Source: Nematostella vectensis (taxonomy: Eukaryota; Cnidaria; Anthozoa; Actiniaria; Edwardsiidae). Taken from it: a stretch of DNA of 64,000 nucleotides. Location: contig NC_064044.1 of the NCBI RefSeq assembly GCF_932526225.1, positions 9,648,538 to 9,712,537 of the forward strand, read 5' to 3'. The notes below the pieces were generated by a model that saw only the letters and a list, made by a program, of their open reading frames with translations, did no database searches and was not told where the DNA came from. Each line of letters opens with the position of its first letter. Position 1 is the first letter of the stretch. This document shows positions 22,075 through 34,591 of this stretch, piece by piece. The position numbers were made by a program, and so were the translations under genes.

Positions 22075-23273
22075 CCAGGACTTTCATTAACTTTCTGAGT
22101 AGGCGGTGAGATTGATAAGTAGGGGGTGGAAGTTATTTTATCTTTAAAGTTCAAATAAAACTTAAGTCGACTTTTTTTTAAAGTAGCCGGCGCTCAGTGG
22201 AAAATAGCTGGTGCTTCTGCCAGCCGCTGGAACCTAATGAAACCCCTGATTACCATAGAGAATATTAAAGAATACATGGCTTCTAACTTGTTTATTTCGA
22301 AATGAAGAGGAAGGTTATCTTTTGTCATTACTTATTGGCTGCACTGCATACTTTGGTAGAGAGGCTGAAAAGTAAAAGTAATAATGTGTCAAGATGAAAG
22401 AGGGTGGTGGTGTTATCTGCATGTTTCTGCTACCCCACGTACATCACTAGTTTTACAGTAGCTCCTCTTGTTACATATTCCTCTTCATCCCTACTTAAGC
22501 ATAGGGCCTCCCTCAATGTAATAAGCGAGAAGAGGGAGGGGCATGATTATCGCCTGGGGCATGTGAGCACAGAGTCTGGACAAGAGAGAAGAGAAGAGAG
22601 GGTATTACCTGCATGCCTTGTGCCGATTTGTATCTTTTCTACTTTTAATAACCACATCCCCACCACTGCATGTTAAATATGCTCCTTTTATTTTGTCCTA
22701 CATACTGTTGCATGTTAAGTAGCGGACCTAGGGGGAGGGTTTAGGGGAATTAAACCCCCCTTAGGGCTGCCAGAAAGCTATATGTAACAAAAATAATAAT
22801 TACTTTTAGAGAAAAGCTTGGTCTGCCCCTGATGTTGTTGATAGTTATTAAAAGAAAGTCCACAGCTGTCAACTCTCCTGCATTAGGATATTGAACCTTT
22901 TCCAAGCCTAATTTTCTTGGAAATATCCATACATTTACTGTATTCTCTTGCATTAGCTAACTTGGTACTTCTGAGACATTCACTGTATTTTCTCAAGATT
23001 TCTCTAAAGCAAGGTTGACAGCTATGAAAGTCTAACTTATGCTCTCTTGGTGTGGATGCTGTGTTTCTGGCGGCTCTTTTTCATCAATCCTCTTTTTTTC
23101 TTTTCGTTGTTGCTCCCAAAAGATGGTTTTGTATTTCTCTGTTCGAAATAAAAATTAATCCCCGGTGCCCACAGGAAAAGTATTTTTATTTTTTTTTTCG
23201 ATTTACTTTTACGGGTATCCTGTGCTTTTAATTAAAATTACCCACAAGCCATTGCGTTTATCGTCGATCCAAG
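22075..23273. other. Repeat-rich intergenic region upstream of CCDC43
   Basis: 22080-22256 looks like an old repeat (GCCGGCGCTCAGTGG and CAGCCGCTGGAACCTAATGAAACCCC). 22719-22797 (GTAGCGGACCTAGGGGGAGG to AAAGCTATATGTAAC) is the inverted relative of 60729-60817 in the cadherin gene. The last few hundred bases should hold the CCDC43 promoter. No gene. Confidence 0.5.
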
Positions 23274-26200
23274 ATGGCTGCCGCAATGATGAACGGCAGC
23301 CAAGAAAAAGGTGATTTTGAGGGCTGGCTCTGCTCGAAACTTAGCGCTATCGGCCTGGACGAGGATGTATTCGGTAGCTATGTCACCGGAGTACTAGATG
23401 CTGATGATTCAACTGAAGATGACCGAAAAGACGCATTAATAGGCATCCTAGACGGGATGACGGTAAGCTGTCGGCAGTTGTCTTTTTAATTAGACAACAA
23501 AAGTAGGCTTACTGCGTTTTGTTCTATATTCCTTGCTAAGAGCGAAAAACAAGAACTTTTATTTATATACTCTAGCTATTATTAAGTGTCTTGATTGCGT
23601 AGTGATCGGAGACGAAGTATTTTCTGGCGAAATTAATTATATCGTTTGATATAGGGTCATTCCACAGTATTCCTCCTGTTGCAGAGACTACAATCGAGTG
23701 TATTTTTCCTTTAAATCTCAGAACAGTAATATACTACCAAAGTAAACTTTCTTTGGTAATGAAGAAGGTCAGAAGGCCCTTCCATATCACACCTGCTATT
23801 GTCTCTGGATTGCTTGATAAACAGACAGTAAACACAAATGTCACTGTTGCGGAGAATATGCAGAAAAAAACAGTTTTTTTAATCTTTCAAGTTTTAATAG
23901 AAAACTCTCTGAAACTAAGACAGTCCTTACATAACTGACTGTGTTTTAAAAAAGGATGTCCAACCACCTTTACTAACATGCACAAATGAGTTGTGAATTT
24001 GACTTCAAAGTTCCTCTCTATAAACATTTTGCATACATGGTACCGTTGCGGAGACTACGTTGCGGAGACTACAGTAATTTCCAAACAATTATAATATAGT
24101 TTCATAACAATAAGATCAAGATGAACATGCTCAAAAAGTGTTTAAACAATCTATCCTATACAGGATATGATACAATTAGACAATTATAGCAGCTCATGGG
24201 GCTAATGTCATCTAGAGGCCCAACATACTGTAGTTTCAATAAACGTAATAATGTAAAGTGCTACATGTGACATACTATTGTACTATAATCAGCCTAAATC
24301 AGTATGTATCCTACTGCAGTATATCTGACGTCTACAACTCAGATCAGAAGTACTCTATATCAACAATACTATCAAGTAACAAGCTCATGCTATGCCATGA
24401 GTCTACTGTATCTACTGCAATGTACTGTCAAGTATATCTTATGTTGATCCTTAAACACATATAGCGTTTATCAATCAAGTCCATTGGTTCTTTGAGACCA
24501 TCTGTAGCAGGATCCTCTTAATTAGTTGGTAAATCAGCAAAGCAAAAATCTAAGCATTGAGGAGAACTTTATGATTCAGATGCATATGCCATCATTTGTG
24601 GTTGTTTCTTATGCTTCTGTAAATTTGAACACTGCTTCCAATTCATCAAATGAAGGGATCTGAAATGGACCATTTCCATTCGAAGTGCACAGGGCCATAG
24701 AACACACACGAGCTGTGGACCTTGTATATGTCATCCCGTTTTGGCCAAGCAAAACGTTTAGCTCCACAGGAATGCAGAAACTTAAAAGTAGTGAATTGAT
24801 TGGCATCAGGAGGTGTAAGAGCTAAACCCAATTCGATAATTCCCAGTGAATTGTCCATAAAATCTCAGAATTCCCCGCCATCACCATCAATGATAGCAAA
24901 ACTTGTACTGACGTTAAGATGGTATCTTGCTTCGTAGTTAGACACATAGTCTACAGCATAATAACTACCCTGCCTGATGCAAGACTCTAACGGAAGCAGA
25001 GATTGAGAGTGCAGCTCCACAATCATTTGCCTTCTGATGCAAGGGACATCTGGCTGGGTAACTAAATCTGAATCATACACTAAGCTCCTTGCATACATAC
25101 AAACAAACACTCCACAATCATAGGAATTCCCTTGTTGAGGGATATCCTGTGGGGCGTTGCTGCAAAACTTCCACTGCTGTGGGTCTAGAGCATCATTGTT
25201 GGTAGTCAACAGAGACCACTTGTGTACCGCGCTAATAGCTGATGGTTTGGCTTTGTTCCCTGCCAAACTATCAAGAGATATTATTGTATGTTGCAGTGGG
25301 AGGGCTACTAAAAGGAACCAGTGTTCACTTTGCTGGGAATTACAGGATACCAAAGATGATTTCATGGTCCATAGGGTTTCCTTTGCAAGTAACAAATTGA
25401 GAACAAATTTCTCAAATATCTCCCAGGCAAATGATATCACTTTGCGGCAGTAAGTGGTGGTGGTAAGCAGTTCTAGATAATTATCAATAACAAAGTTGGC
25501 CAGAAAGTTGTCCTTTGTTCTTGTATGACCACCTCCAAGAGAATAAAGATCATTACTAGATATCAAACCACTGCCTCTGAAGCTCACTTGTCCTTTAACA
25601 ATAGCACTAGCAAGTACTGCCATGTGGTTTGGCAGGCTGTATGATTGGTACGGGTTAAACTTGGAAGCAAGATGGGATGGTAACCCATGCTCAACTGTAA
25701 TGGATGAACTAGTAGAGTTGCTAGTTGTGAAGGCTTGGTCGTACTCAGCTGTACATGTATGATCAGCATTTGCTGAACAAGTTGGCGGTATTACTATGAG
25801 AGTTTGCTCCCGGCATTGATCAGTTTGCATGAATTGTGAGTTCTTGGCAGTTACCATAGTAGTGTCATCTCTCTTTGCAACAAAATGGAGAGAGTGTGTG
25901 CCAGGAATGGCTTTACAGCTAGCCCACCTTTGCTCTAGCTGCTCTACAACATCCCATACTTCCTTCTTAGAAACAAAAAGGATGTTAATCGATTTGCTCA
26001 ACTTCTTTGCAGCATCATAGAATTCTGCTGCATTTGTTACAACAGACTTATTCTGTAGTATAGAACGCCAGACAACTCGCTTTACCTTGGCACCTATCCC
26101 ATCACAAGGACCTTTTCCATGGGCTGTTTCAAAAAAGCTCCAAGTGGCTTCAGATCCAAAGTCTCTTTGGTGATAGAGGAGGCATGACAAATTATACCTG

Positions 26201-29200
26201 TTCTTAAATTGGGAGCCTGCTCCATCACTCCAATAGTGGACCTTCTCGAAGTTGATTTTCTGCTTAATATCATCAATTATTGCAGCGTTGAAGGAATAAA
26301 CACTTCCTTTGTCATGAGACAGGTCATCACTGATAATTGCATATGAGACATGTTGTAAGTCATTCTTCTCATCTTTGAAATACACAACTGCTGTAAAAAC
26401 AGTCACTGTCTCGTTGGACCAATGGGCAGCCATGATTTCTTTCTGATGTTTTATAGAGAAGTTCTCTGCAAAATTTTCGTGCATTATAATCTCACTTTGC
26501 TTAAGGTTAGCTTTCAGATGGGATAGTTCTTGATACTGCTGCCTAATATTGTAAATGTGCCTACCAAATGGGTCCAACTGGGCAATAAGTTAATCTACTG
26601 CATTTCCAACAGTGGTCTCAATTAGTGATTTCCTGACTCTCTTATCGTTGCTTGTCTACCACTGATAATATGACACAGGCTGGTCTGCACCACACCCATC
26701 ACAAATGGCATACACAGCACCCTCCACATCACAATCTAGACATTCCGTTTTTAAACACTTTGCATCACCAGGTGTACAAACTGTAGCATTCAACAGATCT
26801 TCTGCTGAATTTGGGATCTCCTATACAACTTTGTGAAGACCATTAAGTAGGAGTTTTTCATGGATTTTTTGCACATGCACTCCTCATGGTCACGCAAATT
26901 CATTGGGAAGACATGCTTTGGCCTGAGCGAAGCAAACTTGGACAGGTCAACCTTGACTTGAGACTCTTTCTTGAAAATCTCATAGGCTTCAGAGATATTT
27001 AAGAGAAGCAGTCGCTTTTGCATGTGCTCCCGATTTCCTTCTGATGTCTTCACAGACACAAACTCCTTTCGGCCAGGACACATTCTACTGATATCATCTC
27101 TAACACAGAACTTTCTAATCTCTTCTTCTTCATCTTCTGTCAATGCGTCAGAGAGCGTTTCTTTCTTGATGCTTCTTCTGTTTTTCTCTTTTTCATCTTT
27201 GCATCACAAACTTCAAGGACTGCTCTTCTCTTCCTGGGTGACATACTTTCTACCACTTTTGCTAGAACAAGTGGGATCTTAGCTGGACTTCTTGGCAAAC
27301 TCTTTTTCACCCGGCTAACAGCTTTTCCATAGGATTGGGGGCTTTTGAACAAAGAGGGGCTTATATGTGCCTTTTTAGATTTAATTTTTGCTCTAAACCC
27401 TCTCATATATTGTGTCTTTTTGATTTGCTTAGCTTGTTTCTCTTTTGCTGTCATTTCTCTATACTGGTTTCGTTTCCGTTCCCTATCCTTTCTCTGGTAT
27501 TCTGCAAGCTTTTCAAGGTATTTTGCAAGGTATCTCTGGTATTTTGCAAGCTCATCTCTAATCCGTCTCCTGAACTTTCTACTTCTTTCTGTACTATTTG
27601 TCGTACTTACAGGGAGAATAAATAAGGACTGCAATTAAAACAAAATGGCGTCCAATAGAACATTTTACCCACAATCCCCTAGAACACACCACTCTAGGCT
27701 TGGTTACACAGCTCCAGGACCTTCCAGTTCTTGAATATACTAATTACAAATAGGAAAAGAAAAGGTCTTTTGAGTGACAAAAAGTCATTCTCCATAGCAT
27801 TTTATTTTTCCAATAGGTATTTCATAAAGTTTGTATTAGTCTGTAACAAAAATGTTGTCTCCGCAACTAAAATGTAGTCTCCACAACCAAAAAGAAATAG
27901 TTTTCATCTTAAACCTGAAAAGGCCAGTGAATTCTTATATATCTTTTTATATTAGTCTTTGGATAAATCAGGAGTTTTGAGAGTTTCCTTGAAATAGATT
28001 CACTTTTCCTATTTTTATCAAAACTTAATGCCCTCAAATTGTTGTGGAGACTACAACTCATGACCTTGGACGATGACTCTGTAACTTGTGCCATTTAAAG
28101 GGAGAAATTGTTCATATCCTAATTATAGGGTACCATAACATGTCTAATAGACTTATGTTACTTTTTTCCTTTTTATTTTGAGTCAGGTGAGAATTTTCTT
28201 TGTAGTCTCTGCAACAGCTTTTTGGTAATTTCCTGAAATTGATGTTAATTCATGCCACAATGTGAAGTTCCGTTCACGAAATCTCTTCAGAAAAATACAC
28301 TTCAGTCCTTCCTCTAATTACTCATTGTGTAGAGAGAGCTTAAAATTAAAATCTTAAAAAGTCATATTCAGGTTCAAAATACTGTGGAATGACCTTATAT
28401 TACGGAGTCTTTACCACATGGTTGTTACTGTCACATGGCTGATTCTGATAAAGATACAGTTTTGCAGTAGTTGTTTCCTGCGACTGTTCTGTTGACAGAT
28501 AAAAATGATTACAACCAATACAAACAGCAACATAATGTGGGTTTTTCCTCCCAGTCATGTAGGGGATCGCGGTATGGGGAGGGGCATCAAAAATGTGTTA
28601 AAGCTATTTTTTTAGACAGTATCTAAAAAAATAGCTTTAACACATTTTTTGATTATTTGACTATATATGTTATATACTGTACTATACTATAGACGCTGTG
28701 TCAAGGCCCTTATCTCTTTCGATTAATACCATACTCTATTAATCTCCACTCTCTAATAACCTCCCCTTGTCTTTCAGACTATATTTTTCTTTTGTGGAAT
28801 GTCCACCATACTCTACCCCTGTGTTTCTAAGGATTATAGCTGCCATATTTTTTTATGGAATTTCAATAATACTCTACCCGTGGGTTTCCAAAGCTGTCAA
28901 TGATTAATCTCTCAAATTTCTTGTCTTTGTTGTGTTTATAATAATCGTTTATTCATACTTTTGTAGCATAAGCTAAATTACAGTATGTCGGCCGATGCAC
29001 ACTACACTTAACAATGTATAAATAAATACTGGAATAACTACTGGAAACGAATTGTGATAAAGTTATTATACCTTTCAGTTACACCAACTGATTTATCCAA
29101 ACGGCTGCAACCCCCCCTTAGCGAATAACCATGGGCGACCTCAGTCCCAGATTCTATTATATATTTTATAGGCTCAGTGCATCTTGCTTTAGCCATGAAT

Positions 29201-32047
29201 CGACGGCACAGTTCTGCTCTGCGGACTGTAAGTGAGTCCATTTTTGCTACTTTGAGCCCTGATTCATAGCTAAGGCAAGGGTAGATTATTCGAATAGCTT
29301 TTCGTTGTACTGTTTCGATAAGCTCTGCAAGGTACTCAGGAAGGGAGGCCCAGACAGGAGCAGCGTACTCAAGGACTGACCGAATTAACGAGCAATAGAT
29401 AAGAACCATATCTGACTGCTGGACACCTGCCTTCCTGAGTACCCTGAGGGCATAGAGGCGCTTGCTAGCCTTCTTAACAATGTGGTCAACGTGAACATTC
29501 CATGACAGATCTGCTGATATATGTACACCTAATAGCTTGTAATGTTCAACTTTCTCAACAACTGCGCTCCCTAAGATTAATCTTTGGGGGACAGAAGGTT
29601 GGTACTTTAAGAAATTAATTTGAAGCTCTTTGCATTTCTTGGGGTTCAGACGCATTCCCCTTGATGACGCATATTCCTTGATATCATTAACAATAAATTG
29701 TATGTAACTGGGAGAGCATCTTGGAACAATTTCAAATACGGTGGTATCGTCAACATATTTAACTCTATTAGGCCACCTTGCAAGCATACGGTTGACTAAG
29801 ATTGCAAACAAAAGCGGGGCCGATTTCGTGCCCTGGGGAATACCCCCATTGGAAACAACTACAGATGACAATGCATTGCCTACTCTTACACGTTGAGGCC
29901 TATTTGAGAGAAAACAGCAGATCCACCTTATAATTACATTATGAACGTTAAGCAGTTTCATTTCGTTCACTAATGCATTATGATCAACCAAATCAAAACC
30001 TTTAGAAAAGTCTGCAAAGAACACTCTTATAAAGCAATTACCTTTGTTTAGGAGTATCCCGTAGAGGAGCTTTCATCTGAGATCCTACAACACTGGCACA
30101 CCTCAAGAGCAAGCTTACTAAAGAAAAGACAAGATGCCAAAGGTATCCCTTGATTATTTCTCCTTGATTTACTAACAACCATTGCCAGGAGGGAAAACGG
30201 AACAAATGAAGCGAAAGGTATGCTTTCTGATGGACAATAGAAATCTACCACCATGATTGTTTGCTGCTTGTTGTCTACTGTATGATGAACCAAGAATGCT
30301 GTACCCTTACCTAGAAAGTTACATGTTTTAGTCAAAAAATCACTGAGCTAATAAGGTGAACACCAAACTGTTTGTGCTGACAAATCTCTAGGTTTTGTTA
30401 AGGATATTCATAAAGGTATTTACAAACATTAGGGATTTTAAGATTTAGCACACGTTCAGTATTTGAGCATGTACTAAACATTTTTCCTCTAGCACATGGG
30501 TAAACATGGATAAATCTTAATTTCGCTAATTACTATGTTCCTTTATGCGGAGTTTTTCAATTTTTAATCCGGCACTCTCCTGCAAGTTAAAGGAGAAAAA
30601 AAAGAATTTTGTGCTTTTGACATAAAAGAAAATTTATCAAAGGAATGAGAATATTTTTTTATATGTTATTGCAATTCAAATAGAACTAGAAGTGGAAGAG
30701 AAAAAGAACAAGTTAGCCCAAATTATGGAGAAGCAAGCTGCCTCCAAGTCAGCATCCAAGCCAGTGGGAGCAGTGGATGCTCAACTGAAGCAACAATTAC
30801 TGGCGAAATACAGCCACGAATCTGATGAAGATGAGGTATATCCTTTTACACAAAAATTATCAACCAATTAATAGGGGTTATTTGCCGGGTGGCAGGTCCC
30901 TATCATGAAATACTGTGACCGACGTCTTGGAAATACTGACCAAGGCCGAAGGCGCCAGCGAAAACATACTTTGAGCAAACATCGGGCGCAAAATATCAAT
31001 TCTTGGACCTATGGCAGATATAGGAATATCCAGACCGCTCTGTTAGCCAATCAGAATGCAGGATTCGTTACCAAGACCGCTAAAAAATGTTTTTATTAGA
31101 TGGCACAAGATGTGTCCCAGCTAATAGATGAAAAAATTCCAATGGTCCATTGCTAAGAAATTACAAACAGTACTGTAGCCAGAAAATTGCTTGCTACAGT
31201 AAAAAGCCTCAAATGAAATCATCTAATGACATTAAAAGATAGTATGTTAGTTTATCCAGCAGTATCTTTACTTTAATCATTTATTTGTTTAATAAGTGAA
31301 GCTTAATTTTCCTAAATGGAAAGTTTTTCTTTAACCTTTTTTAAGAACTCAAGTGATGAAGATGAGGCTGCCCCTGTATACGTCACACCAAGACTGACAG
31401 GCAATGAGTCTGGTATGCAACCTGCACGTACTTATATAGAGGTTTTCAATGGTTTGATAGTGTTGGCTTGTGCCAACATGCTGCTAAAATAAAGTGACAC
31501 CCATACTATATGAAAGGTGTTGAAACTACATTTTTTAACTCATGGATGCTTGCAAAGCATTCACAAGCTATTGGAGGGACTTCTTTTAATATGCATGTTC
31601 TGCAATATTTTATTTTGACTGCGATCAACTACTTCAATGTGTCATTTTTTAAAAAGCTGTTTGACTCTTTTGGACTTCCTTGCATTTCAACAATAATTTA
31701 TAAAAATATGATGAACATTTAAAAAATGTGAGCTGTGAATTGCAAACTTACTAACTTCCTTTACTTTGGCCTTAGCATAAAGCTTGTGACATCCCCTTTG
31801 AATTAGACGCATTTTCATGCCCAGGCATGTGTATACTTTTCTCTTACTTTTTGCAGATTTGTTCAAGAACACTAATGCCCAGTCTGTGACTGACAAAGAA
31901 AAAGAAAAACGAGATAAATTAAAGCAAGAAAATGATGCTAAGAAGCAGCAGATTAAAGATGCTAAAGAAAAACAGAAGCAGAAGGCAGAGGAGAGAAAGG
32001 AGAAAGAGAAAAAGCGAACACAGAAAGGAGAAAGAAGGATCAGATAG
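23274..32047 (+). CDS. CCDC43: CCDC43 homologue, five exons
   Basis: Exons: 23274-23462, 30052-30142, 30684-30835, 31346-31412, 31857-32047. Phases agree at every GT-AG junction and the sum is 690 nt (229 residues; human is about 224, from memory). The N-terminus has the family's globular part (GWLCSKLSAIGLDEDVFGSYV, ILDGMT, then EYPVEELSSEILQHW). The C-terminus has LFKNTN and a long Lys/Glu-rich helix ending KEKEKKRTQKGERRIR, almost the vertebrate ending. Exon 2 was missed by ORF length but is required for the frame. CCDC43 is a conserved coiled-coil protein without a settled molecular function. Intron 1 (6.6 kb) is mostly two transposons. The exon 2 acceptor lies at the edge of an antisense LINE. 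Confidence 0.92.
23655..28394 (-). mobile_element. About 4.7 kb DNA transposon in CCDC43 intron 1
   Basis: Terminal inverted repeats GGTCATTCCACAGTATT at 23655 and its complement ending at 28394 enclose a transposase-type gene on the minus strand. The flanks contain TATA on both sides, possibly a short target duplication. Subterminal regions at both ends carry repeated GTTGCGGAGACTAC-like motifs in either orientation (near 23681, 24053, 24067, 27855, 27873, 28040, 28203). These are probable transposase binding sites. The superfamily is not clear to me. Confidence 0.82.
24865..27634 (-). pseudogene. Broken transposase fused to an Ulp1/SENP-like cysteine protease domain
   Basis: Three consecutive minus-strand pieces (27634-27140, 27143-26790, 26577-24865) form one former protein. 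The first has a basic, coiled N-terminus (KRNQYREMTAKEKQAK, SPSLFKSPQSYGKAV). The second is a middle part with a CMCK cysteine motif. The third has a DDE-like core: HENFAEN, then YWSDGAGSQFKNRY, then ETAHGKGPCDGIGAKVKR. The last about 170 residues resemble the C48 protease fold, with His (SEHWFLLV), Asp (IISLDSL) and Cys (NSYDCGVF) in triad order. At least two in-frame stops between 26577 and 26790 and a frame change near 27140 show it is no longer functional. The family with these motifs occurs widely in animal genomes; I cannot name it securely. Confidence 0.8.
28589..28649. repeat. Perfect 28 bp hairpin with 5-base loop
   Basis: Left arm 28589-28616 and right arm 28622-28649 are exact complements with loop CAGTA. 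The arms are AT-rich (core GTGTTAAAGCTATTTTTTTAG). It sits in CCDC43 intron 1 between the DNA transposon and the LINE. It could be a foldback remnant or a small hairpin RNA locus. Confidence 0.9.
28938..30051 (-). mobile_element. 5'-truncated LINE (CR1/L2-like RT) antisense in CCDC43 intron 1
   Basis: A 328-residue open stretch (30024-29038) starts inside the RT palm with FADFSKGFDLVDH. It contains GGIPQGTKSAPLLF, the catalytic VKYVDDTT and the thumb-like LGVHISADLSW, and ends in the usual C-terminal helix region (RSVLEYAAPVWASLPEYL). The frame reads further upstream through LNKGN to about 30046. The missing N-terminal endonuclease marks a 5'-truncated insertion. It is still open over more than 300 codons, so fairly young. 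Its upstream boundary coincides with the acceptor of CCDC43 exon 2. Confidence 0.88.
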
Positions 32048-33519
32048 CAGGTTCTGAATGTTAGTATGTGTTCTGAATGTTAAAATGTGCTTATAACAGC
32101 TTGATATTTAATATATTAATATATTTTGAAAATATTTAGTAAAGATCTGGGTTTCTCTCAAAAGAAAATACAGTACATACATTTCTAAATAAATTTAGAG
32201 ATATTGATATACCAGGTACACTCTACCTAACAATATTTTTATTTTTAATTAAAAATTGCAGGTTCACACCGACTTGATGGAATCAAATAATGCTGAATTT
32301 GACATGCATCCTGAAGCCGTTGTGGTAGAAGAATACATTAGTGCAAGTGAAGCTCATAATATTGCAGCATGTTGCTGACATTACTGAATTAACATATCAC
32401 ATCAGGCACTCACCCAGGATTGGCTGAGAAAAAAGAATAGCATTTGAAGATTCATTAATATATGACCTAATTTTTGGCTGCCAAGGGGGGTATGTGCACA
32501 TCCTGTGCACCCCCCTATGTACGCGCATGCGCCTGCACATTCTTAACAAGATCATTGTGCTAGTACTTAAATGAGCAAAGAGCATGTTCATGTCAAGATC
32601 ATGGTACTGAATTGAAATTAGAGCCTGTGTCTGACAAGATCATCATGCAGCTCAAGTGTTCAAAAAATTACTTGAAGCATACTGTAGATGATCTAATAAA
32701 TGTCCCTATCTGAAAAACGCCTCCTATCTATTGAAGGATCCCCTAAGCTTGCAAGTTTGTATTGAGCATTCCTCTCTAACAACCTACCCCCTACTTCCCT
32801 CTCCCCACACCCCACAGCTTCAAAACAAACAACATAGGAATTCCTGTAATATAAATCAAAGTTAATTGCCTTTTTGCTTAAATGAGCCTGGCTTCTACTA
32901 CTGCGTTAGACTTGCTCAATGTCAAGAAACGCTATACAAACTAAGCTATAATTTTATGTGATCCTGACTAAAACTTGAAACCTGATGCACCTGGGTTTGT
33001 TCTATTGAGTTATAGTTGAAAATAAACGCCCTATCTAATAAACCTCCTATCTACTGAACACCCCCTCTCCTTGGACCATCGAAGTATACCATTTACGGTA
33101 TCATTGAGAATGTAACGCCCAGTTTGTATCTCAAAACAAAGCTTTATAAAGCATACTTTACGCTTGAGCTCAGGCGACATCAAGGAGAAACAACGAGCTC
33201 ATTTTATCGCTAAGGGTTGAGAGATATATAAAGATTTATAAAACAGAGCATCGATTTTGTGTTTAAAGGAAAAGATGACATTTTTATTAGATAAATCTGG
33301 GTACAAAACGAACATTCAAATGTCATTTAAAGTAAGCCTCTCCCCCTTTTATGTGAAAAAGTTAAGGCTGACTCCCCTACCTTGGCAACATTTAAACTTA
33401 GTGCCCCCCTCCCCCCCTCCTGTTCTACACCCCCCCCCCCCCCTGATAACTATTGCACAGTCAATTAGCGAGGATCTTGGTGACGGCGAAAAATGAACGT
33501 CTTAGGCCAAGTAAAGATA
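32048..33519. other. CCDC43 3' flank and intergenic region
   Basis: No gene recognised. Contains AT-rich 3' UTR sequence, a possible exon-like fragment after ATTGCAG at 32263 without a match, and poly-C tracts near 33409-33443. Confidence 0.4.
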
Positions 33520-33670
33520 AAAACATGTTTATCGTCCTGATAAGATTAAAATAGGGAGCATGCGCCCTTTTTATTTATTATTTTGTATTTATTTTTTCTC
33601 ATTGGTTTATATCTAAAATTTGTACCATTTACAAAGGAAATTTCCGCGATGTTGCGAACGGGTGAAAAAA
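33520..33670. repeat. Dispersed repeat, inverted partner of window start
   Basis: Reverse complement matches about 1-150 (shared GGAAATTTCC...GCGAACGG and AGGGAGCATGCGCCC blocks). Non-coding. Confidence 0.6.
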
Positions 33671-34197
33671 ATCATAAGAAAAACCTTGAAACGGGAACGT
33701 CTGCCTTTGTTTCAGTTCCCAGGCACCGCTAACGCACGAAATGTGAACTGTTGAGGAACAAACAATCAAAAGCAGCAGAAATATCTAATGAGAAAAAAAT
33801 ACAATGATGCGGCCCCGAAAAAGGATGCGGGCGGGGACGATAAACATGTCTTTTTTTTTTACTTGGCTTTATAGCATCAGACCATTTTGTTAATAATTTT
33901 ATGAAATTTAGGCACTTTATAAATATCACATAGAGGAAACCATGAAAAAAATGGTGTTTACAGGTTTGCATTGGTTAGATAAAACGTGGTTTAATACGTA
34001 TCCTGGACTCAAATTGTTCATGCCGAGACTTGTTGTACAAGGAAGCCTGATTTGACACTTGGTCAAATTATAAAGAAGAGACAACACCCAAAGGCAACGT
34101 CAGCCTTTTTGTGTTTTCATTTTGTCTTATTTATATGGTATTGTGAAAATTGCCAATTTTTGTGTTTTCATGTTGTCTTGTTATCAGGTGTTGTGAA
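33671..34197. other. Spacer before the DIRS element, no gene
   Basis: AT-rich with no coding signal. A repeated phrase TTTTTGTGTTTTCAT(G/T)TTGTCTT occurs at about 34107 and 34158, just outside the DIRS left end. Confidence 0.4.
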
Positions 34198-34262
34198 AAT
34201 TCCAGATTACGCGAGACCCGAAGGGTCGCAGTGAAGGATGACTTGCACGAATAAATGGAGAC

Positions 34263-34405
34263 GCGATATAACAATGCTTTGTCTTTATTTTCTTCGCTCA
34301 AATACAGCTTTTTAAATCAAATAACAAGAAAAAAACTAACGTGTGGGGCCCCTGTGTTCCGGGCCCCTTAACTCTTCACGGCCCACCCCATATCTCGTCT
34401 TTTTG
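34263..34405 (+). repeat. DIRS left inverted terminal repeat
   Basis: Contains ATAACAATGCTTTGTCTTTA, GTGTGGGGCCCCTGTGTTCC and CTTAACTCTTCACGG, which recur as reverse complement at about 38290-38475. The copies differ by homopolymer expansions and scattered substitutions. Confidence 0.88.
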
Positions 34406-34462
34406 ATGAGCGGAACAACCTGTGAAAGAACAAAATAACAATGATTAAAGGGTTGGGAGGGT

Positions 34463-34580
34463 GGGAGCATTGTTATATTGCGCCTCCATTTATTCGTGCA
34501 ATTCATCCTACACTGCGACCCTTCGGGTCTTGCGTAATCTGGAATTGCACTTCATAACTGTCAACTTCATATAACAATGC
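34463..34580. repeat. DIRS internal complementary region
   Basis: The first part (through CCAGATTACGC read on the minus strand) is complementary to the left tip near 34198-34275. The second part (CACTTCATAACTGTCAACTT) is complementary to the right tip near 38463-38490. In DIRS elements this region serves as the template to complete both ends of a circular intermediate (known of the family). Confidence 0.88.
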
Positions 34581-34591
34581 TTGTTCAAAGC

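Noticed and set aside
30048-30335. Minus-strand ORF of 95 codons
   Set aside because: It is the shadow of CCDC43 exon 2 on the opposite strand plus intron.
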